Positions 21,963-31,865 are shown, counted from the first letter of the stretch. The stretch is DNA of 53,168 bases from Thiogranum sp. (GCA_022340245.1 JAJDOI010000079.1:1-53168); one strand, 5' to 3'. The notes: a model not told the origin generated them from the letters alone. Numbers and translations are program-made.

Positions 21963-23771
21963 TCAGTGCTTCTCGTACATGCGCTCGATGTCGGCCTGGA
22001 ATCGACGGCAGACCGCATCGCGTTTGAGCTTCAGGGTCGGCGTTATAAGGCCGTCCTCGATAGACCAGGGCTCAAGCAGGCATGAGATGTCGCGAATCCG
22101 GGCGTAGCCGGGAAACGCGTTGATCCGTTTCGCGACGCGTTCCCGGACGACTTCCCGGACTTGCTGATGGTCGCAGGCCTGCGGATCATCGGGGTCCAGC
22201 CGGAGTTGTTTGGCCAGCCTGGTCCATTGCTCACGGTCAAGCACCAGCAGTGCCGCGAGGAAAGGCCGGTTGTCACCGATGACCATGGCCTGCTCAAACA
22301 GGTTGTCCATGCAGATGGCCATCTCCATGTCGGTCGGGGGTATTTTCTCACCATTGGCGAGGACAATGATCTCTTTCAAGCGGCCGGTAATGTACAGGTG
22401 GCCGTTGTCGATACGCGCCTTGTCGCCGGTATGCAGCCGGCCTTCGCCATCGATGATCTCCCGGGTGGCTTTCTCGTTCGCCCAGTAGCCAAGCATTACC
22501 CCCGGGCTGCGCACCAGCAGCTCGTCCGCGTCGCTGATGGTTGCCTCAACGTCTTCCAGCAGCAGGCCGACACTCGCCGGGTCGTTTTTTTCCACCTGGT
22601 TGACGCTGATGACCGGGCTGGTTTCGGTCAGACCATAGCCCTGAATCATGGGCAGACCGAGGCCGATGAACAGGCGTGCGACGCCCTCAGGCAGCGCCGC
22701 ACCGCCGATCACGGCGAGCCGCATGCGGCCGCCCAGTTTCGCCATGATCTTATCGGCGACGAGTTTTTTCAGCAGCGGCCAGAGAAGCAGCTTCATATGC
22801 CAGGCGCCGCGGCCCTGCCGGTACTCAAAACGACTCCAGCCGACATCCACCGCGAACCCGAACAAGGCCCGGGCGAATGATGATTTCTCGTCCAGTGACG
22901 CGTGGATTTTGTTGTACACCCGCTCGAAGATGCGCGGCACGGCGATCATAATCGTCGGCCGAATCGCGAGCAGATCATCACCCAGCTGCGGAATCGAGCG
23001 GTTATAGGCCACGGCCGCGCCCAGCATCATCGGTAGATAATAGCCGGCGGTACGCTCCAGTGTATGCGACAGGGGAAGAAAGGACAGGAACAGCTCGTCG
23101 GGGTGGCAGTTGACCATCTGCAGGCTGCGGTGGGCGTTCCAGAGGATGTTTCGGTGGCTGAGCATCACCCCCTTGGGTCGCCCGGTCGTACCGGAGGTGT
23201 AGACGATGGTGGCGAGTGCGTCACTGTCCCCGTCGACGCGCATCAGCTTGGCCTCGTCCGGCAGCCATTCACCGGCTGTCTTCAGGCGGATGTCCGGATG
23301 ACCCGCGGTATCGATATGTTCAAGACTGACAATGCGGCTGACGAAGCCCAGCTGGTCGCGTACCGGCTGCAGGCTGTCCCAGTGAGCCTGACCGCCCAGC
23401 ACCAGCAGCTTGACCCCGGCATTTTGCAGCACATAGGCGACGTTCTCGGCGCGATCCTGGGTGTACAGGGGCACCACAACCAGTCCGTTCGCAAGCGTGG
23501 CCTGGTCGGCCATCACCCAGTCGGGACAGTTCTGCATCATGATCGCTACTCGGTCACCGGGTTGCAGATTTTCGCCTGCCAGCGCCGCCTGCCAGCGGGC
23601 AACGGTGGTGCCCGCATCGGCCCAGCTCAGATCCTTCCAGGTCTCTTCCGATACGTCGTAGTAACGGTAGGCGGTTTCATGCGGCGAACGTTGCACGCGT
23701 TCGTAAAACAGGCCGAACAAGGTGCCGGCTTCCTCGGGAGTGATATGTGACGGCTTCTTGTCATGGTGCAT
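21963..23771 (-). CDS. fadD: Long-chain acyl-CoA synthetase (AMP-binding)
   Basis: This 602-residue ANL-superfamily enzyme has the P-loop YTSGTTGRPKGVMLSH near residues 192-207 and the motif YGLTETSPVIS near 384-394. The hinge region is LHTGDKARIDNGHLYITGRLKEIIVLANGEKI, and the hydrophobic FACS-type C-terminal domain follows. It activates fatty acids with ATP and CoA for beta-oxidation. It is the last gene of the fad operon, six bases after fadJ. Its length and the FACS spacing resemble the eukaryotic-like AMP-dependent synthetases often labelled FadD15. Confidence 0.88.
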   Translation of the reverse strand: MHHDKKPSHITPEEAGTLFGLFYERVQRSPHETAYRYYDVSEETWKDLSWADAGTTVARWQAALAGENLQPGDRVAIMMQNCPDWVMADQATLANGLVVVPLYTQDRAENVAYVLQNAGVKLLVLGGQAHWDSLQPVRDQLGFVSRIVSLEHIDTAGHPDIRLKTAGEWLPDEAKLMRVDGDSDALATIVYTSGTTGRPKGVMLSHRNILWNAHRSLQMVNCHPDELFLSFLPLSHTLERTAGYYLPMMLGAAVAYNRSIPQLGDDLLAIRPTIMIAVPRIFERVYNKIHASLDEKSSFARALFGFAVDVGWSRFEYRQGRGAWHMKLLLWPLLKKLVADKIMAKLGGRMRLAVIGGAALPEGVARLFIGLGLPMIQGYGLTETSPVISVNQVEKNDPASVGLLLEDVEATISDADELLVRSPGVMLGYWANEKATREIIDGEGRLHTGDKARIDNGHLYITGRLKEIIVLANGEKIPPTDMEMAICMDNLFEQAMVIGDNRPFLAALLVLDREQWTRLAKQLRLDPDDPQACDHQQVREVVRERVAKRINAFPGYARIRDISCLLEPWSIEDGLITPTLKLKRDAVCRRFQADIERMYEKH

Positions 23772-23777
23772 GGACTG

Positions 23778-25844
23778 TTATCCGTGGCGGTTCGCGGACG
23801 GCATGAAGCCGGAAACAAGTTCCCATCCGGCATCCGGGGTGAAGCGTGGGCCGAAGCGTTCTTCCAGATTCTGCAGGCGTTGAAACAGTGTGTCCGCGCC
23901 GATGGTCTGGATATAGTGCAATGGACCACCGCGGAAGGGTGCGAAACCGGTACCGTAGACCATGCCCGCGTCGAGATGTTCGGGATTCGTGACCACGCCT
24001 TCACGCAGACACGCGACCACCTCGTTGAGCAGGCGCAGCATCATTCGGTCGATGACGTCCGTGCCGCGCCGACTGCCGTGCGGGAGCTTTTCCTTGACCG
24101 CTTTGCCTTTCTCATAGCGGTAAAAACCTGCGCCGCTCTTGCGTCCCAGGCGTCCCTGACTGACCAGGTCGCGCAGACGCTCCGGCACTGTGATGTCGAG
24201 GCGTTCGGAGAGCACCTCAGCGACGTGCAGGCAGATGTCCAGGCCGACGCTGTCGGCGAGTTCCACCGGGCCCATGGGCATGCCGAATGCCAGCGCCTGG
24301 CGGTCGATCTCCGCCGGCGGTATGCCTTCGTTTTCCAGCTCCACGGCTTCGAGGAGGTAGGGCATGAGGATGCGGTTGACCAGGAATCCCGGGGTGCTGG
24401 CGACCGGCAACGGCAGCCGGTCGATCTTGCGGGTGAAACCGATGGCTTTACTTACGGCCTCGCTGTCAGCCTCGTCATCGCGGACAATTTCCACCAGCTG
24501 CATCTTCGCAACCGGGTTGAAAAAGTGCAGTCCGACCAGGCGTGAGGGCTGCTTCAGTACGGTACGCAGTTCCTGCAGCGGAATGCTGGAGGTGTTGGTC
24601 GCCAGCACGGCGCCCGGTTTCATGCGCGGCTCCAGCAGCTGGTAGAGTGTGCGTTTGGCTTCGGCGTCTTCGAAGATGGCCTCGATCACCACATCGGCAT
24701 GCTCGACGCCCAGCCCGCGATGGTCGGGCATCAGCCGGTCCATCGCCTCGCGGATGGGGCGGGGGCGTTTCAGGCGTTTTTTGAACAATGCATGGGCGCG
24801 TTTCACCGCCGGCGCGATACGCTCCGGTGACTGGTCGGCGAGGGTGACCTGCAGGCCACGTAAAGCGCACCAGGCGGCAATGTCTCCGCCCATGATGCCG
24901 GCGCCGACCACGTGCACCTGGCGGGGTTTGAAATCGTTGCCACGGCCCAGTCCCTTGAGTTTCTCCTGCAGGAGGAACACCCGGATGAGGTTCTGCGCCG
25001 TCGGACCGACAATCAGTTCGGCGACCGACTCTGCCTCGGCGTGCATCATGGCGCGCGCATTGTCGGCATGTTCCTGCCACAGCTCGATGAGGGCATAGGG
25101 CGCGGGGTAATGATCGGGTCGGGCCTTGCCCGCCACCTGGCGGCGCAACAGTGCTGCCAGTGCCGGTCTGACCCAGGCGTGGTTGCTCAGGGCCTGCAGC
25201 TTGGTGGCACGATGCGGGAAGGGCGGATCGAGGATCAGGCTGCTTGCCGCCGACTTCATATGCCGCTCGGGGACGGCGTGATCGACGATGCCCATGCGCC
25301 TGGCAGTACGCCCGTCGACGCTGCGCCCGCTGAGCATCAGGTCCATGGCGTGTCTGGCGCCGACCAGTGGTGGCAGCCGTACTGTGCCGCCGAAACCCGG
25401 GTGAATCCCCAGGCGCACTTCAGGCAGTCCGAGACGGGTACCCGGGTCGTCGCGGGCGACGCGGTAGCGACATGCAAGTGCCATTTCCAGTCCGCCGCCC
25501 AGACAGAACCCGTGTATCAATGCGACGGTCGGGAACGGCAGTGCGGCGAGACGATCGAAGACTTCCTGGCCGCGCTGAATGGCGCGCAGCGCCTGATCAT
25601 GGTTCTCAAGCGTGGCGAATTCGCGCACGTCGGCGCCGGCGATAAAACCGTTGGGCTTGTCCGACACCAGCACCAGGCCGCGCGGCGCCCGCCCGACCAA
25701 GTCCAGCAGTTCCTCGTAGAACGCTTCCAGCAGTGGCGCGGACAGCACGTTGGTGCTGGTGTGCTGTTTGTCGAAATGCAGCCACGCGACGTTATCTTCG
25801 TCGATGACGGTATACAGGTCGCGGCCCTGGGTCTCGGTATCCAT
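23778..25844 (-). CDS. fadJ: Beta-oxidation fusion enzyme: enoyl-CoA hydratase/3-hydroxyacyl-CoA dehydrogenase
   Basis: This protein of about 688 residues has an N-terminal crotonase domain. It includes GFIAGADVREF and GFCLGGGLEMALACRYRVA, with the oxyanion hole and the conserved Glu in LPEVRLGIHPGFGGTVRLP. The 3-hydroxyacyl-CoA dehydrogenase follows from about residue 290: NAD loop GAGIMGGDIAAW, NTSSIPLQEL, and GLHFFNPVAKMQLVEIV with the catalytic His. Two C-terminal 3HCDH repeats close the protein. I start it at the ATG at 25844, which overlaps the thiolase stop as TGATG; the longer frame to 25895 lies inside fadI. Confidence 0.92.
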   Translation of the reverse strand: MDTETQGRDLYTVIDEDNVAWLHFDKQHTSTNVLSAPLLEAFYEELLDLVGRAPRGLVLVSDKPNGFIAGADVREFATLENHDQALRAIQRGQEVFDRLAALPFPTVALIHGFCLGGGLEMALACRYRVARDDPGTRLGLPEVRLGIHPGFGGTVRLPPLVGARHAMDLMLSGRSVDGRTARRMGIVDHAVPERHMKSAASSLILDPPFPHRATKLQALSNHAWVRPALAALLRRQVAGKARPDHYPAPYALIELWQEHADNARAMMHAEAESVAELIVGPTAQNLIRVFLLQEKLKGLGRGNDFKPRQVHVVGAGIMGGDIAAWCALRGLQVTLADQSPERIAPAVKRAHALFKKRLKRPRPIREAMDRLMPDHRGLGVEHADVVIEAIFEDAEAKRTLYQLLEPRMKPGAVLATNTSSIPLQELRTVLKQPSRLVGLHFFNPVAKMQLVEIVRDDEADSEAVSKAIGFTRKIDRLPLPVASTPGFLVNRILMPYLLEAVELENEGIPPAEIDRQALAFGMPMGPVELADSVGLDICLHVAEVLSERLDITVPERLRDLVSQGRLGRKSGAGFYRYEKGKAVKEKLPHGSRRGTDVIDRMMLRLLNEVVACLREGVVTNPEHLDAGMVYGTGFAPFRGGPLHYIQTIGADTLFQRLQNLEERFGPRFTPDAGWELVSGFMPSANRHG

Positions 25845-27154
25845 CAGTGCGCGCCCTCCACCAGCATGGCTCCGCCCTGGCCGCCCCCGATGCACAGGCT
25901 GGCGATACCCCGCTTGCCGCCGGTGCGTTGCAGAACGTTCAACAGGTGCAGCACGATGCGTGCGCCGCTGGCTCCCACCGGGTGACCGATCGATACGCCG
26001 CCGCCATCGACATTCAGGCGGTCTTCATCGATCGGTGAGAAGGCCTGATCGAGATCGAGTTCTGTGCGGAAATAGTCCGCGTCCTGCCAGGCATACAGGC
26101 AGGCCTGTACCTGGGCGGCAAACGCTTCGTTGATCTCCCAGTAATCGACGTCTGTGCTGTCCAGCCGGTTGCGGATCATCAGCGGTGCCATGGCGTGGAC
26201 CGGTCCCAGGCCCATCTGCCCGGGATCCAGGCCCGCCCACTGGGTATCGATCACGCGCCCAAGCACCGGCAGCTCATACTGCCTGACGGCGGCTTCGCTC
26301 GCCAGAATGAGCCACGCGGCGCCGTCAGTGATCTGGGCGCTGTTGCCCGCGGTGATCTTGCCGAAGGGCCGGTCGAACACCGGCTTGAGGCGCGCGAGTT
26401 TTTCCATGCTGCTGTCTGCGCGCAGGCCGGTGTCGGCCTGATAGTGATGTCCGCGCTGATCATAGACAACCTCTATTTCATCGAGGTGGCCGTTTTGCTG
26501 GGCTGCGGCGAGACGCTGATGACTGCGCAGTGCAAAGGCGTCCATGTGCTCACGACTGATACCGAACCGGTGTGCCAGCACCTCGGCGGTCTGCCCCATG
26601 TTCAGGCCGACAATGGGATCCGTCAGTCCGCGCAGCAGGCCGACGACCGGTTTCAGCAGCGCCGGACGGAACGCCGCAACCGCCTTGAGTTTCGCCCCGG
26701 CGGTACGGGCGCCGCTGAAGCTGCCCAGCCAGGCGGCCATGGCTTCGCTGAACAGTATGGGCGCGTGGCTCATGGCTTCCACGCCGCCCGCCAGTACCAG
26801 GTCGGAACGACCGCTGGCGATGTCCTGGGCAGCGCTGTCGAGCGCTTGCAGCCCGGAGGCGCAGTTGCGCTGCACCGTCCACGCAGGCACCCGTTCACCG
26901 CAGCCCAGGCGCAGCGCCACAACGCGGGCGATATTGGCTTCGTCCACGCCGGGCATGACACAGCCGAGGATTACCTGGTCGATGGCACCTGCAGGAAAGG
27001 GCTGCTGGTAGAGCAGCGCGCGGCCTGTCTGGAACGCCAGGTCGGAGGCGCTAAACGGTCCGGGCCGACCGCTCGCCCGCAGGAAGGGCGTGCGCCGTCC
27101 GTCGACTACGAAGACTGGCCGGCCTGTTGCGAGCGGGTTGGGATCTGCTGCCAT
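25844..27154 (-). CDS. fadI: Acetyl-CoA C-acyltransferase (3-ketoacyl-CoA thiolase)
   Basis: This 436-residue thiolase has the nucleophile Cys98 in QRNCASGLQALD, the His in GHPVGASGARI and the C-terminal catalytic Cys in SLCIGGGQGGAM. It completes beta-oxidation by releasing acetyl-CoA. Its length and pairing with FadJ fit FadI. AAGGA lies five bases before the ATG. The first 49 bases lie within the end of fadE, in a different frame, an unusually long overlap. It is immediately followed by fadJ. Confidence 0.92.
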   Translation of the reverse strand: MAADPNPLATGRPVFVVDGRRTPFLRASGRPGPFSASDLAFQTGRALLYQQPFPAGAIDQVILGCVMPGVDEANIARVVALRLGCGERVPAWTVQRNCASGLQALDSAAQDIASGRSDLVLAGGVEAMSHAPILFSEAMAAWLGSFSGARTAGAKLKAVAAFRPALLKPVVGLLRGLTDPIVGLNMGQTAEVLAHRFGISREHMDAFALRSHQRLAAAQQNGHLDEIEVVYDQRGHHYQADTGLRADSSMEKLARLKPVFDRPFGKITAGNSAQITDGAAWLILASEAAVRQYELPVLGRVIDTQWAGLDPGQMGLGPVHAMAPLMIRNRLDSTDVDYWEINEAFAAQVQACLYAWQDADYFRTELDLDQAFSPIDEDRLNVDGGGVSIGHPVGASGARIVLHLLNVLQRTGGKRGIASLCIGGGQGGAMLVEGAH

Positions 27155-29583
27155 GAGTCCTTATTCTCCTTCCAGTAGTCCGCGGTGAATTCGTCGACAC
27201 CGATAACGCGTTGCCTTGCAGCCACGGCGGCGCGTACCTGTGCCGCTTCGCGTTCATCAATTACGCCGGCCGAAACCGCTTCAACCAGGCAGCGTTCGGG
27301 ATCTCCTGCCGCCAGTTGACCACTGCGCATCGCGTTTCGCAAGTTTGAAAGCACCGGTTGCGCCGCGGTGGCTTTCTCCAGTGCGGTTTCCAGCTGCGCG
27401 AGCGGTTCATTGTCGTCACTCGGCATGAACAACCCGTCCGTCAGTCGTTCGCGTGCGCTGCCCAAACGCAGGATGACGTTGGCGGCGCGCTGCAGCAGCC
27501 GGTCGTCGACGGCCCGGTAGCTCGCACCGAAGGGGAACAGCGACCATTTCAGCAGTCGCCCCGGCAGCCGGTTGGGGAGGTTGTCATACACTTCGAACAG
27601 TGTCGTCTGTATGTGGTACAGGCTGTCACGCACGGCCCACTCCAGGAGGGGGCGGTCGGCCTGCTGGTGACCCTGGTCGGCGAAACGTTTCAGCGCGGCC
27701 GAGGCCAGATACAGGTGACTGAGCACGTCGCCAAGACGGGCCGACAGCGATTCGCGGCGTTTCAGCGCGCCGCCGAGTGTCAGCAGCGCCGCTTCGGACG
27801 TCACGGCGAATACCGCGGCCATACGGCTCAGTTGGCGATAGAAGTGCGCCTCCCGGGCTTCCTCCCCCGGGACGCCGGCGAAGCGGGCCGCGGTGAGACC
27901 GTGGAACCAGGCGCGGGCAAGGTTGCCGAGCAGCGCGCGCGCATGACCGAACAGGGCGCGATCAAAGGCCTGCACGTCGCCCTGCTGCGCCGCGTGCATT
28001 TCCTGTAACAGGAAAGGGTGGCAGCGCAGCGCACCCTGGCCGTAGATGATCAGGCTGCGGGTCAGTATGTTGGCACCCTCAACGGTGATGCTGATGGGGA
28101 TGGCCTGGTAGACTCGCGCCAGGTAATTGCGCGGACCCATGCAGATACCCCGGCCGCCATGCACGTCCATGGCGTCATCGATCACATCGCGCATGCGCTC
28201 GGTGAGGTGATACTTGACGATTGCCGATGCAACAGCGGGCTTCTCGCCGCGGTCCACGGCCAGCGTCGTGAGTCCGCGCGCGGCGTCCATCACATAGGCA
28301 TTGCCGGCAATGCGCCCGAGGACTTCGGCGATGCCTTCGAATTTCCCGATCGGCGTCTTGAACTGTTTGCGAACCGCCGCATACGCCCCCGTGGCGCGCG
28401 ACGCGAGCTTGCCGGCGCCGGTGCTGAGCGCGGGCAGGGAAATCGATCGCCCGTCGGCCAGGCACTCCATCAGCATGCGCCAGCCCTGACCGATACGCGC
28501 CCGCCCGCCGATAATCCACTCCAGCGGTATAAACACATCCCGGCCGCGGTTGGGGCCGTTCATGAACGCCTGGTTGAGCGGGAAATGCCGGTTGCCGATG
28601 TCGATGCCAGGCGTATTCGTCGGTATCAGCGCCAGCGTTATACCCAGTTCCTCCTGTTCTCCCAACAGGTGATCGGGGTCATAGAGTTTGAATGCCAGGC
28701 CCAGCACGGTGGCGACCGGCCCCAGGGTGATGTAGCGTTTGTCCCAGTTGAGGCGAATCCCCAGTTGTTCCTTACCGGCGTACGCCTGGCGGCAGACAAC
28801 GCCCTGGTCCGGCATGGCGGCCGCATCGCTGCCGGCGTCGGGCCCGGTGAGAGCGAAGCAGGGGATTTCTTCGCCGCTGGCCAGGCGTGGCAGGTAGTAT
28901 TGCTTCTGCTCCTCGGTACCGTAGTTGAGCAGCAGTTGTGCGGGCCCCAGGGAGTTCGGCACCATTGCTGTCACGGCTGCGGTAATGCTGCGGCTGGCGA
29001 TTTTCATCACCACGCTCGAATGCCCGTAGGCGCTGAATTCCAGTCCGCCATAGGCCTTCGGAATAATCATGCCGAAAAAGCGCTGTTCCTTGAGAAACTG
29101 CCAGACGGGCGGTGGCAGATCGTGCAGTTGCTCGGTGATCTTCCAGTCGTCGATCATGCCGCACAGTTCGTTGACCGGACCGTCTATGAACGCCTGTTCC
29201 TCGCTGCTCAGCGCGGGCCGGGGGTAGTCGAGCAGCTTTTGCCAATCGGGTCTGCCGCTGAACAGGTCGGCCTCCCACCATATTGTTCCGGCTTCCAGCG
29301 CCTCGCGCTCGGTGCTCGACATGGCCGGCATCATGCGTCGGAACTGGCTCATTGCCGTAGTACTGATCAAACGGCGGCGCACGCCAGGTACGCAAAGCAT
29401 GACGGCCACGGGGATGAAAATCAGCCAGACGGGTGTCAATGCCCAGGCACTGACGTGATGGATCGCCGGCCAGGCGAGCAGGTAAGCGCTGACAGCTGCG
29501 CTCCAGGCCCAGCCGGGCACCTGTTTGCCGGCCAGGAGCCACATCACGCCCACTACTGCCAGCAGTTCTAGAATCGTTGACAT
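27106..29583 (-). CDS. fadE: Acyl-CoA dehydrogenase FadE
   Basis: This 825-residue protein starts at an ATG with AGGAGA upstream. Two hydrophobic segments (about 1-60) anchor it at the membrane. An acyl-CoA dehydrogenase core follows, with FALTGPDAGSDAA near 240-252, GRSISLPALSTG near 380, DVHGGRGICMGPRNYL and ITVEGANILTRSLIIYGQGA, whose Glu is the likely catalytic base. An extended C-terminal domain (about 530-825) is typical of gammaproteobacterial FadE. It performs the first FAD-dependent step of beta-oxidation. Confidence 0.93.
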   Translation of the reverse strand: MSTILELLAVVGVMWLLAGKQVPGWAWSAAVSAYLLAWPAIHHVSAWALTPVWLIFIPVAVMLCVPGVRRRLISTTAMSQFRRMMPAMSSTEREALEAGTIWWEADLFSGRPDWQKLLDYPRPALSSEEQAFIDGPVNELCGMIDDWKITEQLHDLPPPVWQFLKEQRFFGMIIPKAYGGLEFSAYGHSSVVMKIASRSITAAVTAMVPNSLGPAQLLLNYGTEEQKQYYLPRLASGEEIPCFALTGPDAGSDAAAMPDQGVVCRQAYAGKEQLGIRLNWDKRYITLGPVATVLGLAFKLYDPDHLLGEQEELGITLALIPTNTPGIDIGNRHFPLNQAFMNGPNRGRDVFIPLEWIIGGRARIGQGWRMLMECLADGRSISLPALSTGAGKLASRATGAYAAVRKQFKTPIGKFEGIAEVLGRIAGNAYVMDAARGLTTLAVDRGEKPAVASAIVKYHLTERMRDVIDDAMDVHGGRGICMGPRNYLARVYQAIPISITVEGANILTRSLIIYGQGALRCHPFLLQEMHAAQQGDVQAFDRALFGHARALLGNLARAWFHGLTAARFAGVPGEEAREAHFYRQLSRMAAVFAVTSEAALLTLGGALKRRESLSARLGDVLSHLYLASAALKRFADQGHQQADRPLLEWAVRDSLYHIQTTLFEVYDNLPNRLPGRLLKWSLFPFGASYRAVDDRLLQRAANVILRLGSARERLTDGLFMPSDDNEPLAQLETALEKATAAQPVLSNLRNAMRSGQLAAGDPERCLVEAVSAGVIDEREAAQVRAAVAARQRVIGVDEFTADYWKENKDSWQQIPTRSQQAGQSS

Positions 29584-29598
29584 GACTATCTCCTGTGG

Positions 29599-30528
29599 TC
29601 AGCTGGTCTTGATTTCTTCCAGCCCGTTGGTGTCGATGTCGATAGATCGATCGTCAGACACCTGCTGCGTTTTGATCAGATTCACTGCCAGCTCGACCGC
29701 CGGTTCCGGAGCCAGATAGCAATCACCGTCGGCATTGCAGATGCGCCCATCGTCGTCCCAGGGCAGCTCACGGTAAGAAGGCTGCCTGGAGAAATCCAGG
29801 TGCGGACACTTGATGATGTCGAAATAGGGGGAGTAGTCGAAGTCGCGTGGTGTAAACAGACGGGTATTGCGCGGGATCATGCGCAGCGTACCGTCGTTGC
29901 GTTTTTCGAGGACCGGCAGGACCGGAAATTTGACCACCGAGAAGGCGGCGGCAATCATGGAGGAACAGACTGATCGCGTCGGCGAACCGGCATTGTGCTG
30001 GAACAGGCTGGAGCGCCAGCGGCGCGGGATAACGCTGTAGGGAAACAGGAAGCGCGCCAGATCGATCAGTTGTCTGAGATCATAGTCGAAACCCAGATGA
30101 TGCAGCGCGAACTTGAGCACATGCTGCGCGTCACTGCGCGACAGTCCGGTAGGGCGGCAGACACGCAGCGAGTCGCCGCGGTACTTTTCCAGGGGGTTTA
30201 CCACCGTGCCTTCACCCAGCCAGGCTTCGATAATCAGCTGTTCGTTGGGATCCCCGTCATAAAAAGACAGTACTTTCTCGCGCAATTCTTCGTCGTCGAT
30301 ATCATGAATCCGCCCGATATACAGGGCCGAATGCGACCAGGGGCTCTGTGTGACGGTACGGATAATTTCGGATACACGGCTGCGGCCTTCCACCAGCAGC
30401 ACATCGCAGGGACGTATTTCGTAGCGGATACGGTCAAAATCACACAGCGACTGAGCGGTGCTGACACGTTCTGCTGTCAGCCAGGCGACGATTTTTTTTC
30501 CTACCCAGGCTGCAGGATTGAGAGCCAT
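29599..30528 (-). CDS. YiiX-like permuted papain/NlpC-P60-fold hydrolase
   Basis: This protein has about 309 residues from an ATG four bases after GGAGG. The permuted papain-like signature is visible: a beta-strand motif DVLLVEGRSRVSEIIR, then His66 in SPWSHSALYIG, an acidic EAW box near 101, and the downstream Cys188 in RSVCSSMIAAAF. That His-before-Cys order marks the YiiX/YebB/LRAT-like clan, whose known members act on acyl, amide or peptide bonds. No signal peptide is seen. It is 15 bases upstream of fadE, so it probably heads the fad operon. Its substrate is unknown. Confidence 0.75.
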   Translation of the reverse strand: MALNPAAWVGKKIVAWLTAERVSTAQSLCDFDRIRYEIRPCDVLLVEGRSRVSEIIRTVTQSPWSHSALYIGRIHDIDDEELREKVLSFYDGDPNEQLIIEAWLGEGTVVNPLEKYRGDSLRVCRPTGLSRSDAQHVLKFALHHLGFDYDLRQLIDLARFLFPYSVIPRRWRSSLFQHNAGSPTRSVCSSMIAAAFSVVKFPVLPVLEKRNDGTLRMIPRNTRLFTPRDFDYSPYFDIIKCPHLDFSRQPSYRELPWDDDGRICNADGDCYLAPEPAVELAVNLIKTQQVSDDRSIDIDTNGLEEIKTS

Positions 30529-30743
30529 ACAACCTCCGCGCAAGTCAGCTTTCAGAATGCAGGCACCGTTGTAGACGGGTTTGAAGCCGTTTTCCCGACC
30601 TGACACCCTACGCTTTGTTTAGACCCCGTATGCCAGGTCAAGTTTGTGTCGTTGGACCTCGATCCCGGTACCTTTCTATTGAGGATAGCGGCATTTTTCA
30701 GGGCAGACTGAGATCGCTTGCTATGTGCTTGAATCCCATGCGG

Positions 30744-31865
30744 CTATTCGAACGCCACGGCCAGCGCGACAGCCCGATCCAGGACCGCGGAAGGGGTATA
30801 GAAATGGGGGGAAAAGCGTATGCCGCCGCCGCGCAGTGCGCAGAGCACGCCGTTTTTCTGCAGGTGATCGTACAGGGCCCTGGTGTCCACGCCGGGTCGC
30901 TCAAAGGTGACGATCCCGGCGCGCCGTTCGGGTTGTGTCTGCGACAGGAGGATGAAACCATTAGAAATCAGTATATCAATAAGATAGGATATCTTTCTCG
31001 AAAGATTATCATAAACGGCGTCGATGCCGGTCTCGAGTAGCAGACTGAGACTGGCGTGCAGCGCGTGGATGCCCAGCATGTTGGGACTGCCGCATTCGAA
31101 ACGCCGCGCCGTCGCGGCCGGTTCCCAGTCGCTGCGGTCGTAGTCGCCGAGCGCTTCGACCATGTGCCAGCCAAACTGTCTGAGCGACAGCCGCTCAAGC
31201 CATTCCCGGCGGCAATAGAACAACGCCAGGCCCTCGGGACCCAGCATCCACTTATGGCCGTCGGCCACCACGAAGTCCGCCTGGCAGGCCCGGGCGTCAA
31301 ACGGTTTCGCACCGAGGCTCTGAATGGCATCGACGCAGAAAGCGATATCGCGCTGGCGGCAGGCGGCGCCAATGGGCACCAGGTCCAGGGCCAGACCCGA
31401 GCTGTACTGCACCGAGCTTAACGACACCAGGCGGGTGTGCGCGTTCATGTGCTCAACGATCGCGGCTTCCGGTGTCCGCGTGGCGTCGATATCGACCGCG
31501 ATGACCTCGACGCCGAGCGTCTGCAGCGATTCCCAGACAATGCGGTTGGAGGGGAACTCCTGGTTGCTGATAATAACCTGCTGACCGGCCTTCCAGTCCA
31601 TGCCCCAGGCGACGATCGATAGCGCCTCGGAGGTGTTTTTGAGCAGGGCGATCTCGTCGCTGCTGCGGGCGTTGATCAGCGTCTGTAACTGCCGGCGCAG
31701 CGCCTGCTCGACGACCAGCCAGCGTTCGTAGTGCCGGGAACCGTATTCCGCGTTCTCCTGCGCAAAGCGCGCGACGGCCGCCACCGTGCGTTGCGGCCAG
31801 GGGGCCACCGCGGCATGATTGAGATGACAGATATCCGCCGACAGCCTGAACTGGTCTTCCATCAT
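30744..31865 (-). CDS. Class V aminotransferase (PLP-dependent, IPN-epimerase/cysteine desulfurase-like)
   Basis: This 373-residue fold type I PLP enzyme begins with LSADICHLNHAAVAPWP, the substrate-end motif of class V enzymes. It has NTSEALSIVAWG near 77-88, an Asp in FCVDAIQSLGAKPFD and the PLP lysine in VADGHKWMLGPEGLALFY. It lacks the flexible active-site Cys loop expected of IscS/SufS, so it is probably not a canonical desulfurase. Isopenicillin N epimerase-like or EgtE-like lyases are alternatives. The start is five bases after the gltA stop, implying one transcript with citrate synthase. Confidence 0.8.
   Translation of the reverse strand: MMEDQFRLSADICHLNHAAVAPWPQRTVAAVARFAQENAEYGSRHYERWLVVEQALRRQLQTLINARSSDEIALLKNTSEALSIVAWGMDWKAGQQVIISNQEFPSNRIVWESLQTLGVEVIAVDIDATRTPEAAIVEHMNAHTRLVSLSSVQYSSGLALDLVPIGAACRQRDIAFCVDAIQSLGAKPFDARACQADFVVADGHKWMLGPEGLALFYCRREWLERLSLRQFGWHMVEALGDYDRSDWEPAATARRFECGSPNMLGIHALHASLSLLLETGIDAVYDNLSRKISYLIDILISNGFILLSQTQPERRAGIVTFERPGVDTRALYDHLQKNGVLCALRGGGIRFSPHFYTPSAVLDRAVALAVAFE

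Noticed and set aside
28018-29571. Plus-strand open frame of 517 codons opposite fadE
   Set aside because: Composition is that of an antisense shadow; fadE is strongly supported by motifs and a ribosome binding site.
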